The notes beneath the pieces were generated by a model. That model searched no databases, was not told where the DNA came from, and saw nothing but the letters and a program-made list of their open reading frames with translations. From Cacajao melanocephalus (taxonomy: Eukaryota; Chordata; Mammalia; Primates; Pitheciidae): DNA of 64,000 nt. The translations under genes were made by a program, and so were the position numbers. The stretch is from positions 1 through 64,000 of the forward strand of contig CAUYLG010026897.1 in NCBI GenBank assembly GCA_963573385.1. Direction: 5' to 3'. This document shows positions 25,740 through 37,928 of this stretch, piece after piece (the stretch's first letter is position 1; the number at the start of each line of letters is the position of its first letter).

Positions 25740-26046
25740 ACTTGGCTCAGCAAGGATGCAGAGTACAGCAAGGATGCTACAGCAGACAATTCCTGGGAGA
25801 CATAGGACACTGTGTCAGCTGACTTTGGCCCAAGGACTGCCAGCTTTGCTGAACCTCCCTTAGGTAGCATAGCAGTCTTGTACATTTCCACCCCACCTTC
25901 TCTTCTCTGTTTCATTCCAAGTCAGACTATTCTCTTGGCCTTCCCTGGCTCTACCCATTTCCACCCAGGCAATTCTCCTAATAAACTGGTTGTACATTTA
26001 ATCTTCTCTTGGTGTCTCCTTCTTAGACAACCCAGAGTAACACAAA
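25740..26046 (+). mobile_element. probable ERVL-type LTR 3' portion
   Basis: CTAATAAACTGGTTGTACAT near 25978 looks like the polyadenylation region, and CTCCTTCTTAGACAACCCAG with AGTAACACA resembles the standard ERVL-type LTR end. The 5' boundary is uncertain. Confidence 0.45.
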
Positions 26047-27089
26047 ACACAAGAATTACTTCTTCCTTTAAGGGCGGGATTGAGATAACATTTACTACCC
26101 AAGCAAGGCATGACAACCTGCCTGACCCAAGGGGTCAATATTCTCTCTTTACTTATCCATTAAGAGGGAGACATTTCTGAGTCAGGGTCCAAGCTTTGAG
26201 ATAAATGTGTGCAAGTGTATGTGTTGGGAGTGGGAAGTGGGTAGTGTGTAGACATACAAAACACACATATATACATATGTATGTATATATGTATAGCACA
26301 AACAGGTTTCAAATGGTAATGTCTTCTTGGAAATTTAAGCCTTTTTTAAAGCAGAGTTTTGATGTTTTGTTTGCTGATGAATGGACTGCATTTCTCAGCT
26401 AGGACTATACACCACAAATATCTGGATTAATCACTAGTTAATCACTAGCGTGAAGATTTTACTTTTAAAATACTAGTGCTACAAAAACAGACTATAGGTG
26501 AGCAACATCAAATAGTCTTTTGTATCATATTTTTTAATATATATTTTATTGCATTTTTAAACCACTTCTAATGCTAAGAAGTGTCTTTTGGGACCCCTTG
26601 GATATATCTGGTTTGTCCATGACCTCTTAGAAGCTGATAGTCACTATTTGGTGTCAAGGTTGACCCTGGACATAACTGCTGGTCATTGATACAGACTTCG
26701 GATGCCTTGACTGTGTGTTGAGTCACTGAGGTAAAGGGAATTTTATCAATGAATGGTTCTAAAGGAATGAGGCTGAGTCAGAGATTTTTAGTTGCCTACC
26801 TGCATTCAGTTCCTATTTCCTGCCTTCAAAGTAGTGTCCCTCTCCAGTTCTTCACCCTTCCCACTAGCCTCATGTGCCTCAGGAGAAGGAAAGCCCGTTC
26901 TCAAGTCCAGGAGTGGTTTTGTCCTGATGTTCAGAAATGGACACAAGACTCAATACAGGACAATTTTATCTAGAGAAAAGTTTAAACTGCTAGAACTTTC
27001 TAGATAAGTTCTTCCTTGATCTTCTGGGAAAATGTCTGGAAGTGACTCTATTCTTTCTGTAGACATTGCCAAACACAGATATGAGAGCC
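26047..27089. other. unannotated noncoding stretch
   Basis: A short TA/CA patch lies at 26255-26295. No gene recognised. Confidence 0.45.
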
Positions 27090-27300
27090 CAACCTGAAAA
27101 CAGACTGAGATAGAAAGCAATCCAAAGAGAAAGGTAGTGTCAAAAGAGACAGAATGGAGCTAGAGCCTCACCTGACGCAAATTTTGAAGCCTATCTTTTC
27201 TCTATACTTTTAGCTATGTGAACCAATAAATTCATTTAATGCAAATTAAGTTGAGTTGTGTATTGCTTTCACTCAAGAGCATTCCAAGTATTATATAGAA
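27090..27300 (+). mobile_element. probable MLT1-type LTR 3' portion
   Basis: TTTTAGCTATGTGAACCAAT, AAATTCATTTAATGCAAATT and AAGTTGAGTTGTGTATTGCT parallel the GAGCCAATAAATTCC...GAGTTGGGTTTCTG end of older MLT1 LTRs. Confidence 0.5.
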
Positions 27301-29082
27301 CCTGATCATATAAAAGAATAAAACCCTTTCTCGCACTAAGACAGAGACAAACTCTGTGGAAGTAAACATTTGGAATTTTTCAGTCTCTAAAAATAAGATT
27401 TGATCAAATCCAAAGAAGAATGATATTGATTTATAAAGGAGGGAAAAGGGTTTTATATCTCCCCTTCAGAACAACTGCTGTAGGAGAGTAAATGAAAAAT
27501 GAAGAGTGGCATTTTGATTGAACTGGAGGATAGAGCAGTTTCCCTTTGAGAAAGGTTGTGAGTTTTGAGGCCAGGCTCAACAGACATAAAAAGGGAGAGG
27601 AGGCAGTCTTCGGACAACACTTATTTTAAAAACAGAAAAGGAGGCATTGCAGCCATTACTCTGTCAGCATGGGAGACTCAGATCCAAAGAGACTTAGCAA
27701 AGAAAAGACTGTGTGTGATTGAAAGGGTAAATATATCATACCTCTATCCTCTTCTGAGTTCTAAGCCAACTGATAAAATGAAACAGAAATTAGTTAAAAA
27801 CACAAAAATATTAGTGCTATTACTAAATGCTCTGGGTTGAAGAACACAGCTTTGAGCTTGGCCGCACATGCTTTTTTATTATATTCCTGCTCCACACCCT
27901 AAGTAATTGAACTTGCATACTCAAGCACAGCAAGCGCATCTGGATAAATTTGCGTGTTCTGCTGTCCCCTTCCCTCTCTTGCAGGGACAGAATCTGCCCC
28001 TTTCAAGGTTACAAGGAAGAACAGAACAAAAACTAACACTCACTACTGTCAAGACAGCTCCTCAAAAGATAATGAGGCTTAACCATGCCTACATGAGAAG
28101 GGGGAACCAAAGGATGTCAGACTTCCACCTTCCCATGAGTGAGCTCAATCATTCTTCCCCCATGTAGGAAGGTCTAGAGGAATGGCCAGGGAGCCTATAA
28201 GTGTTATTCTAACAATGCCTCTGAGGCCAACAATCCCTTGTGGACAACAGAGGACAGGATGATACTGTCCCCTTAACAGGAGACAAGAACTCAAGGAGCA
28301 CCCACTGGCATGACTCAATTCCAGAGGGATCCCACATCCAGTGTACTATTAATAGATGCTTCTTAAAGCTGTAAAAGAGGGCACGTGGTAACAACCATTG
28401 GGAAATCAGCCGTTTAATATCAAGATAGCCATATCAGGTAGATGTAGATAGATAGAGCCAAACTCAGCCAAGAAGACTGGGAAACTCAGTGTAGAAAATG
28501 TCAAACACCATTAGGTATATTTCAAGACAACAAGAGTTAGTGGCCCCTCACTAATTTCCATCTCTTCCTTTCAAGGTGAAATTACAATAACTTACATGCT
28601 TTCAAATAATATTTCCAGGGCATTTCTACTACTTCAATGGTTTTGTTAGAAAAAGACTACATTATCTCAAATATATATTGAGTTTTGTCCTATGTTATAT
28701 TTTTGACTGAAGCAAGAATAGGTGTTGGGTGGAGACTTCTGACTCAGGAAGCTGAGAGTAATTGAGATTTGTGTGAAAGGTAGAAGCTTTCATTGACCCA
28801 GAACTCAATAACTTCACTTCTCTCACAGTAGAAGCATCATCATGTGGAATCTAAAGGAATATGAGAGTAAACAAGATGGTGAGGCTCCACCTTCCCAGCA
28901 TCAGCACAGGGCTCATTGAACTGGTTTCAGACTGAAAAGTGGAGAGGGCAGCACTGCCCAGGGGACTCATGGGGATAACCAGATAACCAAGAACTGAACA
29001 TAAGGCATTACCCAATCATCTCAGAAAAGATATGACAAAGGACAGAGAGATCACAATTATTAACACCTACTACAAGCTGTGT
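27301..29082. other. unannotated noncoding stretch of 1.8 kb
   Basis: No repeat or gene recognised. ORFs of up to 91 codons at 27565-28167 have no domain support. This is one of the longest repeat-free parts of the window. Confidence 0.45.
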
Positions 29083-29250
29083 TCAGTTTTTTCATGCATT
29101 CAACAAATATTAGTGAGTGCCAAGTGTGTGCCCAGCATTACTGCAGCCATGGAGGTCTCAGGCAACACAGAACACCAACAAAAATCCTCATCTTTGTAGA
29201 GCTTATGTGTAGATCAGAAAACCATAAACATCCAAACAACTTTTATATTC
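29083..29250 (-). mobile_element. L2-type antisense 3' tail
   Basis: ATTCAACAAATATTAGTGAG, AAGTGTGTGCCCAGCATTAC and GTAGAGCTTATGTGTAGATC follow the antisense L2 tail. Confidence 0.6.
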
Positions 29251-29384
29251 AAATACGTACATGCACGCACACATATACACATGTATATATTAGATATTGA
29301 CAATGTTTAGAGGTTGGCAGTGCTGTGGGCAAAACACTATAAGGAATGGAGATAAGAGGAGTCTGGTGACACTGCCCCTGCTGT

Positions 29385-29480
29385 GCGTCCTCATTGGCCT
29401 CAGGCTGCCCGTCTGTGAAATGAAGGGCTTCCACCACGTTTCCTTCATCTCTGGCATTCTTTGAGACTATAACACACTTC
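29385..29480 (+). mobile_element. MIR3-like remnant
   Basis: TGGCCTCAGGCTGCCCGTCT, GTGAAATGAAGGGCTTCCAC and TCTGGCATTCTTTGAGACTA follow a MIR3-type 3' part. Confidence 0.45.
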
Positions 29481-29739
29481 ATCTGCATATATTCATTTGC
29501 AAATACTGTTTGTTTCCTCAGCAGGGCTGGAAACTCACCATCTTGGAGCCTCACACTGGCTCATTCTTAAACGCTTTCTAAAGCATTTGCATGAACTCTT
29601 GTGAGTGAATTCCGTTCATTTTAAACTTTAATTTAAATTCACTTTGTAAATCACTTCTCTCCTTGGTGGTTCCTGTTGACATCAGTTTCTTCTTTCTAGA
29701 ACTATTTACAGTTGCAGTTTTATATGTATGCAATTATTT

Positions 29740-29885
29740 GATCATATTTTATTAATTAGTTAAGATCTGTCATCCTCATTAAGTGCTTATTTATGCTCCC
29801 TATTAAACCCCAATGTTTAATGAAGTGCTTGGTGCTTACTGTATGCTCAATAAAATTATGGTTTAATGAATGAATGAATGCATTC
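29740..29885 (+). mobile_element. L2 3' end
   Basis: GTGCTTGGTGCTTACTGTAT and GCTCAATAAAATTATGG are followed by the terminal TGAATGAATGAATG repeats, the hallmark L2 3' end. Confidence 0.7.
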
Positions 29886-31264
29886 TACTTTATCTACATT
29901 GCTTTAATTTTAAAGACATTCGATGTTTTTCTCTTCTATAGCATTCCCCCTTTCAGCTTTTCACTGATATTTTCTAAAGAGCTCTTTTCAAAAAGAGTAA
30001 TTTCAAACCCAGAGGACCTAGAACATATTTCATGTAAATTTTGTTATACGCCATGCAATGTGTGAGCTACAGTGGAGGTAATAAACTTGTATATGGTAAA
30101 CTCTGAAGATGTTTCATTACCAGGAAAAAAAGTGGCCTGTAGTGCACATACACACAAATGTACACACACACAAGCATACAAAAATACAAACTTCCTTTTT
30201 AAATTATAAACAGGAGGGTGAGTGTAGATGCCTGATTTAGGTCCTGCCTCAGGCATGGGGATGTCTTTCTGCAGCCAACCTCTGGGCATCTCTTTGAGGG
30301 CTCCTCAGGAGTGTATACTCATAATGGACCTGTCCCAAAGTGTGGATATCCTGAGATTTTGTTCTTGTTGCCTACAAGAACAGTTGGAGGCATTACATGG
30401 CAGGGATTGTTGGACAGCATGGAGTCATTATATCTGAGGAATAAACAAGAAATCAGTCATTGTCACAAGGACATTTGGCCAAAATCCTGCTGGCCTAGTC
30501 AGTCTTATATTCATTATTTATACATCTTTTTAAAAGTCTTTTATAATTCATATAATTATGTGCCAAAAGGGTACATTGTTCCACAATTTGGGTTGGGCCA
30601 TTTTCAACCAATGCTCTAGTTATATTAGAATACTGGAGAACGACTCTGGGTGTTGTTCCATGGAGGTGTCTGGACCTGGTAGCTCCTATCTGTCAGAATC
30701 AAGCTCTGCTGGATTGAGAGGCTGATGCCATTGGCCTGTCTCCACCCAATCCCCTTATTTGATGATGTTTTTATTCTGACAGGTAGGTTGCAAGACAAAA
30801 GCAACTAGCATAAAATCCAGTAGAAAGCAGGAAACTCAGACCCTTGTGCTTTTCTGACATCAAAGGCAAAAATCAAACAACAATCACAAAACACCAAAAC
30901 TGTCACTGCTATCATTCCCTGATAACAAGAAAAACAGTGGGAAAGGAAAGGCAAACCATTTCCTAGCAGCAACTTTTAAGAGGCAATCATCACGGTTATC
31001 TTTATGGAAGGGATGTGGAACAATGGAAGGAATACTGTCTTCCGCAGCATTTTTATAGAAAGTATAGAAACATGCTTTATTTGGTCATTTCTTATATGGC
31101 CCTCGATAAAAGAAAAGGAGATCCTCTTAAATAGCCATTTTCTGGTGGCAGTTTTACAGCTGTGAGAGTCATGGTATTTAGATCTTAAGCTTTTGGTGAT
31201 CTGACTTGATACAGAACTAGGTTGCTGATATTGATGTAGAAGAGACGAGGCAGCACTACTGTCT
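29886..31264. other. unannotated noncoding stretch of 1.4 kb
   Basis: A small CA-rich patch at 30148-30185. ORFs at 30228-30619 (up to 102 codons) have no recognised domain. Confidence 0.45.
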
Positions 31265-31495
31265 CAAATATTGTTTATTTCCTCGGCAGGGCTGTGGACA
31301 AGAGTTGATTTATTAATTCAAGCCACGTTTCCTCTGAAGGCTCTAGGGAGGGTCCTTTTTGGCCTCCTCCAGTATCTGGTGGTCACCAGCAACCCTTGGC
31401 CTTTCTTGACTTGCTGCTGTGTCACTCGTCTTTGCCTCCGTGTTCACATAGCATTCTCCCTGTGTGTGAGGGCTCAGGGAGGGATCTGGACTACA
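31265..31495 (-). mobile_element. MLT1-type LTR fragment
   Basis: CTCCAGTATCTGGTGGTCAC, CAGCAACCCTTGGCCTTTCT, TCTTTGCCTCCGTGTTCACA and GCATTCTCCCTGTGTGTG match the antisense middle of an MLT1 LTR. Confidence 0.65.
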
Positions 31496-31855
31496 TGAAC
31501 TAAGTCCTCTCTTGGGCAATCCTTACTCCATGTACTTCTTTTCTCTCTCTTCTCTTCTCTTAGCCTTTTAACCCTCCAGCATCTTCTCTTTTAACCTTCT
31601 CCTTTGTATAGGCACATCATTGCCCCTGAAGGCAGTGCCATGAGACATCACTGCTGCATGTGCTGGAATCTTGCTGCAAAGCCAGCACCTTCTGAGACCT
31701 GAACTGGCTCTGTGTATGGAGTCTGGAGTGTTAACTTGAGTTACTGGGCAAAATAATTCAAGTTGACCATGTTTATCACAATCACTGTCTCTTTCAAATT
31801 ATCACTAAAGAGAAACTGGAAATGAATGAGTCTCAGTAAGTCAGATAGTCCTTAG

Positions 31856-31870
31856 AGTGGGGAATTGTGT
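31856..31870. repeat. TSD of the mini-Alu (left copy)
   Basis: AGTGGGGAATTGTGT, repeated exactly at 31975-31989. Confidence 0.95.
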
Positions 31871-31974
31871 GTCTGGGCATGGGGGATCACGCCTGTAATC
31901 CCAGTACTTTGTGAGTCTGAGGTGCGGGGACTCCAGCCTGGGCAACAGAGTGAAACTCTGTCTCAAAAAAAATA
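31871..31974 (+). mobile_element. mini-Alu with a large internal deletion
   Basis: It begins at the Alu 5' end (GGGCATGGGGGATCACGCCT) and keeps roughly the first 60 bases. It then jumps at about 31930 to ACTCCAGCCTGGGCAACAGA and the A tail. About 175-190 bp of the middle is missing, yet a perfect 15-bp TSD abuts both ends. Confidence 0.92.
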
Positions 31975-32398
31975 AGTGGGGAATTGTGTTCCCTTAAAAG
32001 ATACACTGAAGTTCTAACCCCTAGTATTTGTGAAGGTGACCTTATAGGGAAATATAACAAAGTCAAGATAAGGTCATAGTGGATTAAGGTTGATTCAGTT
32101 AAGGTGTCCTTACAAGAGGGGACTTTGGACACAGACACACAGGGAGGATGCTATGTGAAGAGAGAGGCAAAGCCTGGAGTTCCGCAGCTATAAGTTGAGG
32201 AAGGCCAAGGTCTGCTGGTGACCATCCGAAACTGGAGGAGGCAAAAGAGGATCCTCCCCTACAGCCTTCAGAGGGAACATGGCTTGGCAGACTTGTTTCA
32301 GACTTCTAGCTTCCTGCACCAAGAGAGTATAAATGTCAGTTGTGTCAAGCCACCGAGTTTGTGTTACTTTGTTACAGCAGTGCTAGCACGCTCCTACA

Positions 32399-33489
32399 GT
32401 CCCCGTACAGCACTTTAAGTGTAAGAGGTGTCTAAGTGGAGATGCTGAAATGTCTGAAATTGGGCAGAATTTACTTTAGGCAAGGCCATGACTGTTTGGA
32501 GATCAGCATGAACTAATAAATATAATGCTATTAATAATAGTAATGCTATAACCTCAACAAATGCACAAGGAGCCTATGCCCTGCCATTGGAAGATTTTCA
32601 CTGTTCCAATGTCCTGCCACCAGGACATGGAAGATTTGCCTTAGAAAGGGCAGCCTCCTTACGCTTCACTGCACCAGGAAGGAATCAGGAGAGCGTTACC
32701 TAACACTTACCTTTCAAGGACATCCTGAAGATTCTTATCTCTAATATTTGTCCAAGAAATTGGAGCTTTTTGGAGAGCTGTCACTACCTAAATATAAAGT
32801 ATGTTATTATCCCAACCAAACCTTGGCAATTCTTTGTCACTTTGCTTTTGAAAAGACAATTATACTTACCCAAAGCATTTCATTACCACCTGAACCGTCT
32901 GTTCCATATAAATTTAGAAACCTAAACTTGTATAACCCCACAGCCAAATGTGTTGGGAGTTAGGAGCCCAAGGCCCCTGTAACATTGCTATTACAAAAAC
33001 AAATTTCGGCCTTTGGTCTTGCATTGGCTGTTCAGTCTCAGGTCCAAATCATCTCTGTTTAGAGATGCCCCTTCAAACTGCTTTGTGGGGTGGTTTGCCT
33101 ACGTTTGTATATGTTGCCCACAGTAGTTTATGACAGGCAGATCTTATAGACTTACTAACTGATAATTATATCACCATCTACCTATTTGGGATTTCTTCTT
33201 TACATATGAAAAGCAAAGTCCCGTTTAAGGAGGCATGTTTGCCCAAAGTCAGTCCTCTCTGACTAATTAAGCATGTCCATGGGTATGTGGCTGAAGAGCA
33301 GGAAAGCCCCCTGGACACTGTAAAGTCCCCTTCTTATGGCACTTTGAAAGAGTCAGTTGAATAGCATCAGCAAGGTTCTGCTTTTCTTTCAAGCTCATGT
33401 ATCAGTTTCTCCCAGTCCCTAATCTCTTCGTGCAAGGATGTGGATCTAGATGACAACATCAACCCTATGCTGGGCATATGCATTGTTGC
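32399..33489. other. unannotated noncoding stretch
   Basis: No repeat or gene recognised with confidence; a MIR-like patch around 33215-33250 is too weak to call. Confidence 0.45.
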
Positions 33490-33635
33490 CTCAATTTCCT
33501 TATATATAAAATGGGGAAATAATACCTAGCTCATGATTACTGTGTGAATTAAGTGAGCTAATTCTGTTAAAGAAGATAACCTGATTCCTGATACACAGTA
33601 ATGTTTAATAAATGTTAGGTATTAGAAGAAAGAGG
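33490..33635 (+). mobile_element. MIR SINE
   Basis: CCTCAATTTCCTTATATATA, AAATGGGGAAATAATACCTA, GCTCATGATTACTGTGTGAA and GTTTAATAAATGTTAGG are all in MIR order. A purine-rich stretch follows to about 33690. Confidence 0.82.
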
Positions 33636-33948
33636 AAGTGATGGATGAGGAAAAGGAAGGAGGAGGACGAACAGAAGCAGAGGAGGGTATTTCTATTAGT
33701 GGAGGTAGCTGTAATGCTTTTTGTAGGTTACTTCAGTGAGACATGGCTAGTAGCAGAGACTGCAGTGCAGGTAACAAACTGGACACAGATTAAAGTCTTT
33801 CTGTTGAATTAAGAATGTCAGTCAACTGACAACAAGCTCACCAGTCACTCTTTCAACTGTGTCAGTTGTCCCAAGTAAAAGACTGAATGGTATCAGGACC
33901 CTGTGTGGCCAGAAGTCATGCTGCAACTGCCATATTGTCATTCACTTT

Positions 33949-34464
33949 ATAGGTAGAATAATGGCTTCCTAAAGATGTCCATGTCCTAATTCCAGGAAAC
34001 TGTAAATATGTCATGTTATGTGGCAAAGGGGAATTATAGTAGCAAATGGAATTAAGGTTAACAATCATCTGACTTTAACACAGGGATAGTACTGTAGACT
34101 ATGCAGATAGCATAAGTGTGGAAGAAAGGATCACAAGAATCCATAAGTGTGGAAGAAAGAGGCACAAAAGTCAAATCAGGGTGATGTAATGTGAAAAAGA
34201 CTTGATTGATGACGGTTGACTTTGAAGATGGGAGGGGGCCATGAGCCAAGGAATGTGGACAGGCTCTAGAGCTGGAAAAGGCAAGGAAATAGTTAATTCC
34301 TATTACCTCCTTAAAGGAACTCAGTTCTACTGACACCTTCCTTTGAGCCCTGGGAAACTCATTTTGTACTTCCAACTTCCAGATACGTAAAATAATAAAT
34401 TTGTGTTGTTGTAAGCCACTGCGTTTGTGGTAATTTGTTACAGCAGCCATAGGAAACTGATCTA
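33949..34464 (+). mobile_element. MLT1-type (MLT1C-like) solo LTR
   Basis: AAGATGTCCATGTCCTAATT, GCCATGAGCCAAGGAATGTG, GCTGGAAAAGGCAAGGAAAT, TAATAAATTTGTGTTGTTGT and GTGGTAATTTGTTACAGCAG appear in order, ending at AGGAAACTGATCTA. A 130-codon minus-strand ORF over it is antisense LTR, not a gene. It contains a 31-bp internal duplication. Confidence 0.88.
34111..34172 (+). repeat. 31-bp tandem duplication, two units
   Basis: CATAAGTGTGGAAGAAAG starts at 34111 and again at 34142. The remainder of the units (GATCACAAGAATC versus AGGCACAAAAGTC) also aligns. Confidence 0.85.
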
Positions 34465-35777
34465 TCCGTCAACAGACTGAACTACATCCCAGCCAACCCT
34501 AAGCCCAGGGCTGTGATCCCTCAGTAAGCTCAAGAGTAGCTCATCAAAAAATTATCCTTGTCAGTAAGTAAATAGCAGGGCTTCAAAAAGGAGCAAAGTT
34601 ATTGATGAGGTGGACAGATAAGGAATAAATCTTGAAGACAGAAGAATGAACAGATGACCCTTTCTCTCCCCCTTGGACTCTCTAGATCCCCTTTCTTCCT
34701 GCCAATAGCCCAAGAGCTCTCTTGTTCCCCTCCTTTGGAGGCTACTCCAAATTGTTTGAGTTAAAAATCCTGAAAATTCTGGGAATGTGAGCACTGGGAA
34801 TGTCCCCAGAGCCGAGTCTGAGCCCTGCATCTGTGGACTCTCATTTCATGGAAAGATTTAGAGAAAGTTCATCTTATTTCAGGGAACATTGGAGGATATC
34901 CCCATTTCAGATATTAGATAGCAGAGTATTTTACAAATTATCATGCAAATGTAGGCATTGTTGGCATTGTTGAAGGCTTAAATATTATTAAGTGGTATTA
35001 TTATTGTAATATTAGCATAGAATGTGGGAGAATTAAGGGGATTATGTATTATATTAATTAGCAACAATTTATGCTTTCAGAAATACTCTTAATTATTAAA
35101 ATCTCTGACTTAGAGGAAATCAGCTAACACCAGGTTATAAAATAGCGACATGGTATAACCCCTTTTCTACATTTAGTAGGTCTGTTTTAGAATCATGTTT
35201 ATCTTATTTTAAACTGGGATTCTATGCAATTAATTGTGAGTTTGACTTCAATGGAATATTTTTGAAGTAAGGTTATTCTTATGGGAAATTCAGCAGGAGG
35301 TGTTTACATAAAAGCGAACTGAACACAAATCCCTTTGTAATGAACACTCTTTCAGAACCTCTTCCTTCATTCCCATCCCCTCTTTCCCTCATACCTACCC
35401 ACACCTATCCACTGCTATTGGAAACTTTATAGTGACTATGATAAGATTTTTGAAAGGTTCCTATACAACATAATAGCATACTGTTTGGATAAAGCAACAA
35501 GTATTTGCAGAGTACTTAATATTGCCATTCCATGGACGATACTTACCAAACTATTGCACATCAGGTAGTGAAATATTTGTGTGGCCTGCTGGAATAAAGA
35601 GTGAAGGCAGCTCCCGGGGAAAGAGGACCAATCTAGAAGCTATAACTATCGCAAACCCCACCTTGTTGTCCCTGGGACCAAGATGATTAATATCTTGGAA
35701 CACTTTTAACCACCTGGGCCATATCACATACTCTGGTTGGAACACTCCAGGATAAACAGTACAAAGTAAGACAATGG
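34465..35777. other. repeat-poor AT-rich stretch
   Basis: No transposon recognised. The part from 34930 to 35250 holds an octamer-like ATGCAAAT, several TAATTA cores and the palindrome CAATTAATTG (near 35227), which could reflect a regulatory element. ORFs are unsupported. Confidence 0.4.
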
Positions 35778-36011
35778 AAAGATAGCATGACATAGTAGTT
35801 ACCCAGTGCATTCTGAAGTCAAGTCTAATGTCTTCCATTGTTAGCTCCGTGGCCATGGACAACACACTTACTGCTCTGTAACTCAGCTTCATTATTTGTA
35901 AAATGTGGATATGAGGCACAGCATCTACTTTATAGAGTCGTTACGAGGGTTACAGTTTAAAGTGCTTAGAACAGAGCCTGGTATACAGTGAGCTCTACGT
36001 GAATGATTAGA
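35778..36011 (+). mobile_element. nearly full-length MIR SINE
   Basis: Runs from AAAGATAGCATGACATAGTA through CCGTGGCCATGGACAACACA, TTGTAAAATGTGGATATGAG and GCTTAGAACAGAGCCTGGTA to GCTCTACGTGAATGATTAG. Confidence 0.88.
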
Positions 36012-36012
36012 G

Positions 36013-36110
36013 TCAAGAGGTCTGGTTTCAAGTCCTAATTCATGCCTTATGACCTTGACCACGTTGTTTTGCCTCTCTAAGACACATTTTTGTAACCCGT
36101 AAATGAATAA
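36013..36110 (+). mobile_element. second MIR-like remnant in tandem
   Basis: GTCAAGAGGTCTGGTTTCAA, TTATGACCTTGACCACGTTG and TTTTGCCTCTCTAAGACACA restart the MIR order immediately after the preceding MIR. Confidence 0.55.
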
Positions 36111-37324
36111 ATATTTGTAAACTTATTTCACTGTTAGAGCACTCCTTATCCTAGTTCTCCTGGGAGAGTCATGTTATACACGCTCCAGCGCCCGCCCTCA
36201 TTTGCTCTGAGAAAGGTTTTGAAAGGTGTCCCAGTTTGATAATGATTGTATTGTCATCCACATATTTTTAGCAATTTTAATAACCAATCAGCCTGGCAAC
36301 CAGGAAGTTATGGTTGTCCCAGGTAAGAGCTGTTTTGAGGAGTGGTTGGAATAAAAGCTCAAGAGCAGATAGTCTTTGAAGGTGCAGGAATGAGATAGTG
36401 AACCTGGAGTCTAGGTCCAGGCTACATCCATGAATTTAGATGATGACATAAAGGAGGAAAACGAGGCACAAACAAGAGGGGAATGTGGTTGAAGAAATAC
36501 TGGAGTTTGTTGTGTGCTAAGCTGGAGAAGTAAGTGTATCCAGGCACTGAAAGCAAGGCACTAGTACAGAGCACAGGGCTCAGAAACAAAAGAGAAGATG
36601 GTTGATTGATGGAGTCAGATACCAGGGGTTGCAGAAGGAAAGTGTAGGCTCTCAAATCCTCTCTCCAGAAATCAGTGAATTTTATATTGGCAACTGAACG
36701 TCTTAACTGAGCTCTCTGATTTCAGCGATGCTCACAAAAGAGGTAAGCACATGTTAAATTCCAGGCTATCCCCAGGTGGTTTCTGCACTTGTAGTTGGTG
36801 AAGATATAAAAGCAAAATGATGGAGATTGATTTCATGCTTCTCAGGAGGCTTCGCTGGCACTGATAATGCAGTTGATACTATAATTACTCTGGGAGTCCT
36901 TGGGCCAGAGCTCCCTTGGAGCCACTTTCTGGGCAATCTTACGGAACTATCACTCTTCACAGGGCTGGAGCCAGCCCACCACCTCCAGGAAAACAGACCC
37001 ACCAGGTGGATCTGCAATTCTTTCAAGCCTGCAAGTTTCTTAATGAAACATGTCTAAAACAGATTTTAGTAACAGATAGTACATCTACAAATATTTATTC
37101 CACGGCTGTTCTGATTGCAGAAGATGTTCCAATTTCTTCAGGGTCTCTCCAGATGAGTCTCTGTCATCAGAGAGGACCATGAATTATCTCATTCTGGCCT
37201 CTACTGTCTTGAAATTGGCAACTGATTGCCACAGTGTACTCACTGCTGCCTTTTTTCAACTTTTCTTGTACCTGCTGATCTGTAAGGCCTGGGGCAACAG
37301 AAGATACCTACATGGATTGGTTGA
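36111..37324. other. unannotated noncoding stretch
   Basis: No repeat family or gene recognised; ORFs at 36766-37182 overlap on both strands and have no support. Confidence 0.45.
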
Positions 37325-37430
37325 TAGATTCATTGATTTATTCATTCACAAAGTATGTCAGGCCCTTTGCTGTGCACCAGAGATTAATGGATGAAGACAC
37401 AGAGCTTTCAAAAAGCACAATGTTCTGTAT
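37325..37430 (-). mobile_element. L2-type antisense 3' tail
   Basis: TTCATTGATTTATTCATTCA, GTATGTCAGGCCCTTTGCTG and GATTAATGGATGAAGACACA match antisense L2 3' end order. Confidence 0.55.
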
Positions 37431-37928
37431 ACAGACCAGTCCTTCTGGAATGACTGGAGTTACTCCTACCTGTAAAACCACCACCAATTTCCCAAAACAT
37501 ACTATGCCTCTATCTCTCCTTAGAAGTCTTCTTTGATTTTACTCTTCCTTCTCCCCACAAAATTTACAATCCCCACCATATCAATTAATTTGTTTTATGT
37601 TGTATATAATAGAAAAACAATATATCTAATTTAAGTAATGAAAAAAAATGATTTGGTTGACATAATGGGAAGCCCAGAAGTAAAGCAGGCTTCCTGGCTG
37701 CCTGAGCCTAGTGTCATGGGGCTATATTTCTGCAAGTCATTCAGCTCTCTTTTCCTCTATGCACTGAGTTCACTTTCAGGCTCACAGGGGCAAAATCACT
37801 GTGGTATTTTCTAGAGGCTAAAAGAGAGCAGGAAGCAACTCCCCAAGTTTTCCAACACATTTCTCCCTCACTTCTCAATGATCTAAAATGGATCATGAGG
37901 TCATTAGAAAATTAATCCCCACGGCCAT
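37431..37928. other. unannotated; possible old repeat at 37590-37800
   Basis: The patch with TTGACATAATGGGAAGCCCA and TTTTCCTCTATGCACTGAGT has the look of an old interspersed repeat, but I could not assign a family. Confidence 0.35.

Larger units (their letters stand above)
31848..32398 (+). mobile_element. MLT1-type solo LTR containing a mini-Alu
   Basis: The 5' end is at about 31848 and the body resumes after the Alu with TTCCCTTAAAAGATACACTG. AAGGTGTCCTTACAAGAGGG, TTTGGACACAGACACACAGG and GTCAAGCCACCGAGTTTGTG lead to an end near GCACGCTCCTACAG. Confidence 0.8.

Noticed and set aside
34058..34450. 130-codon minus-strand ORF
   Set aside because: It lies entirely in an MLT1 LTR read on the wrong strand.
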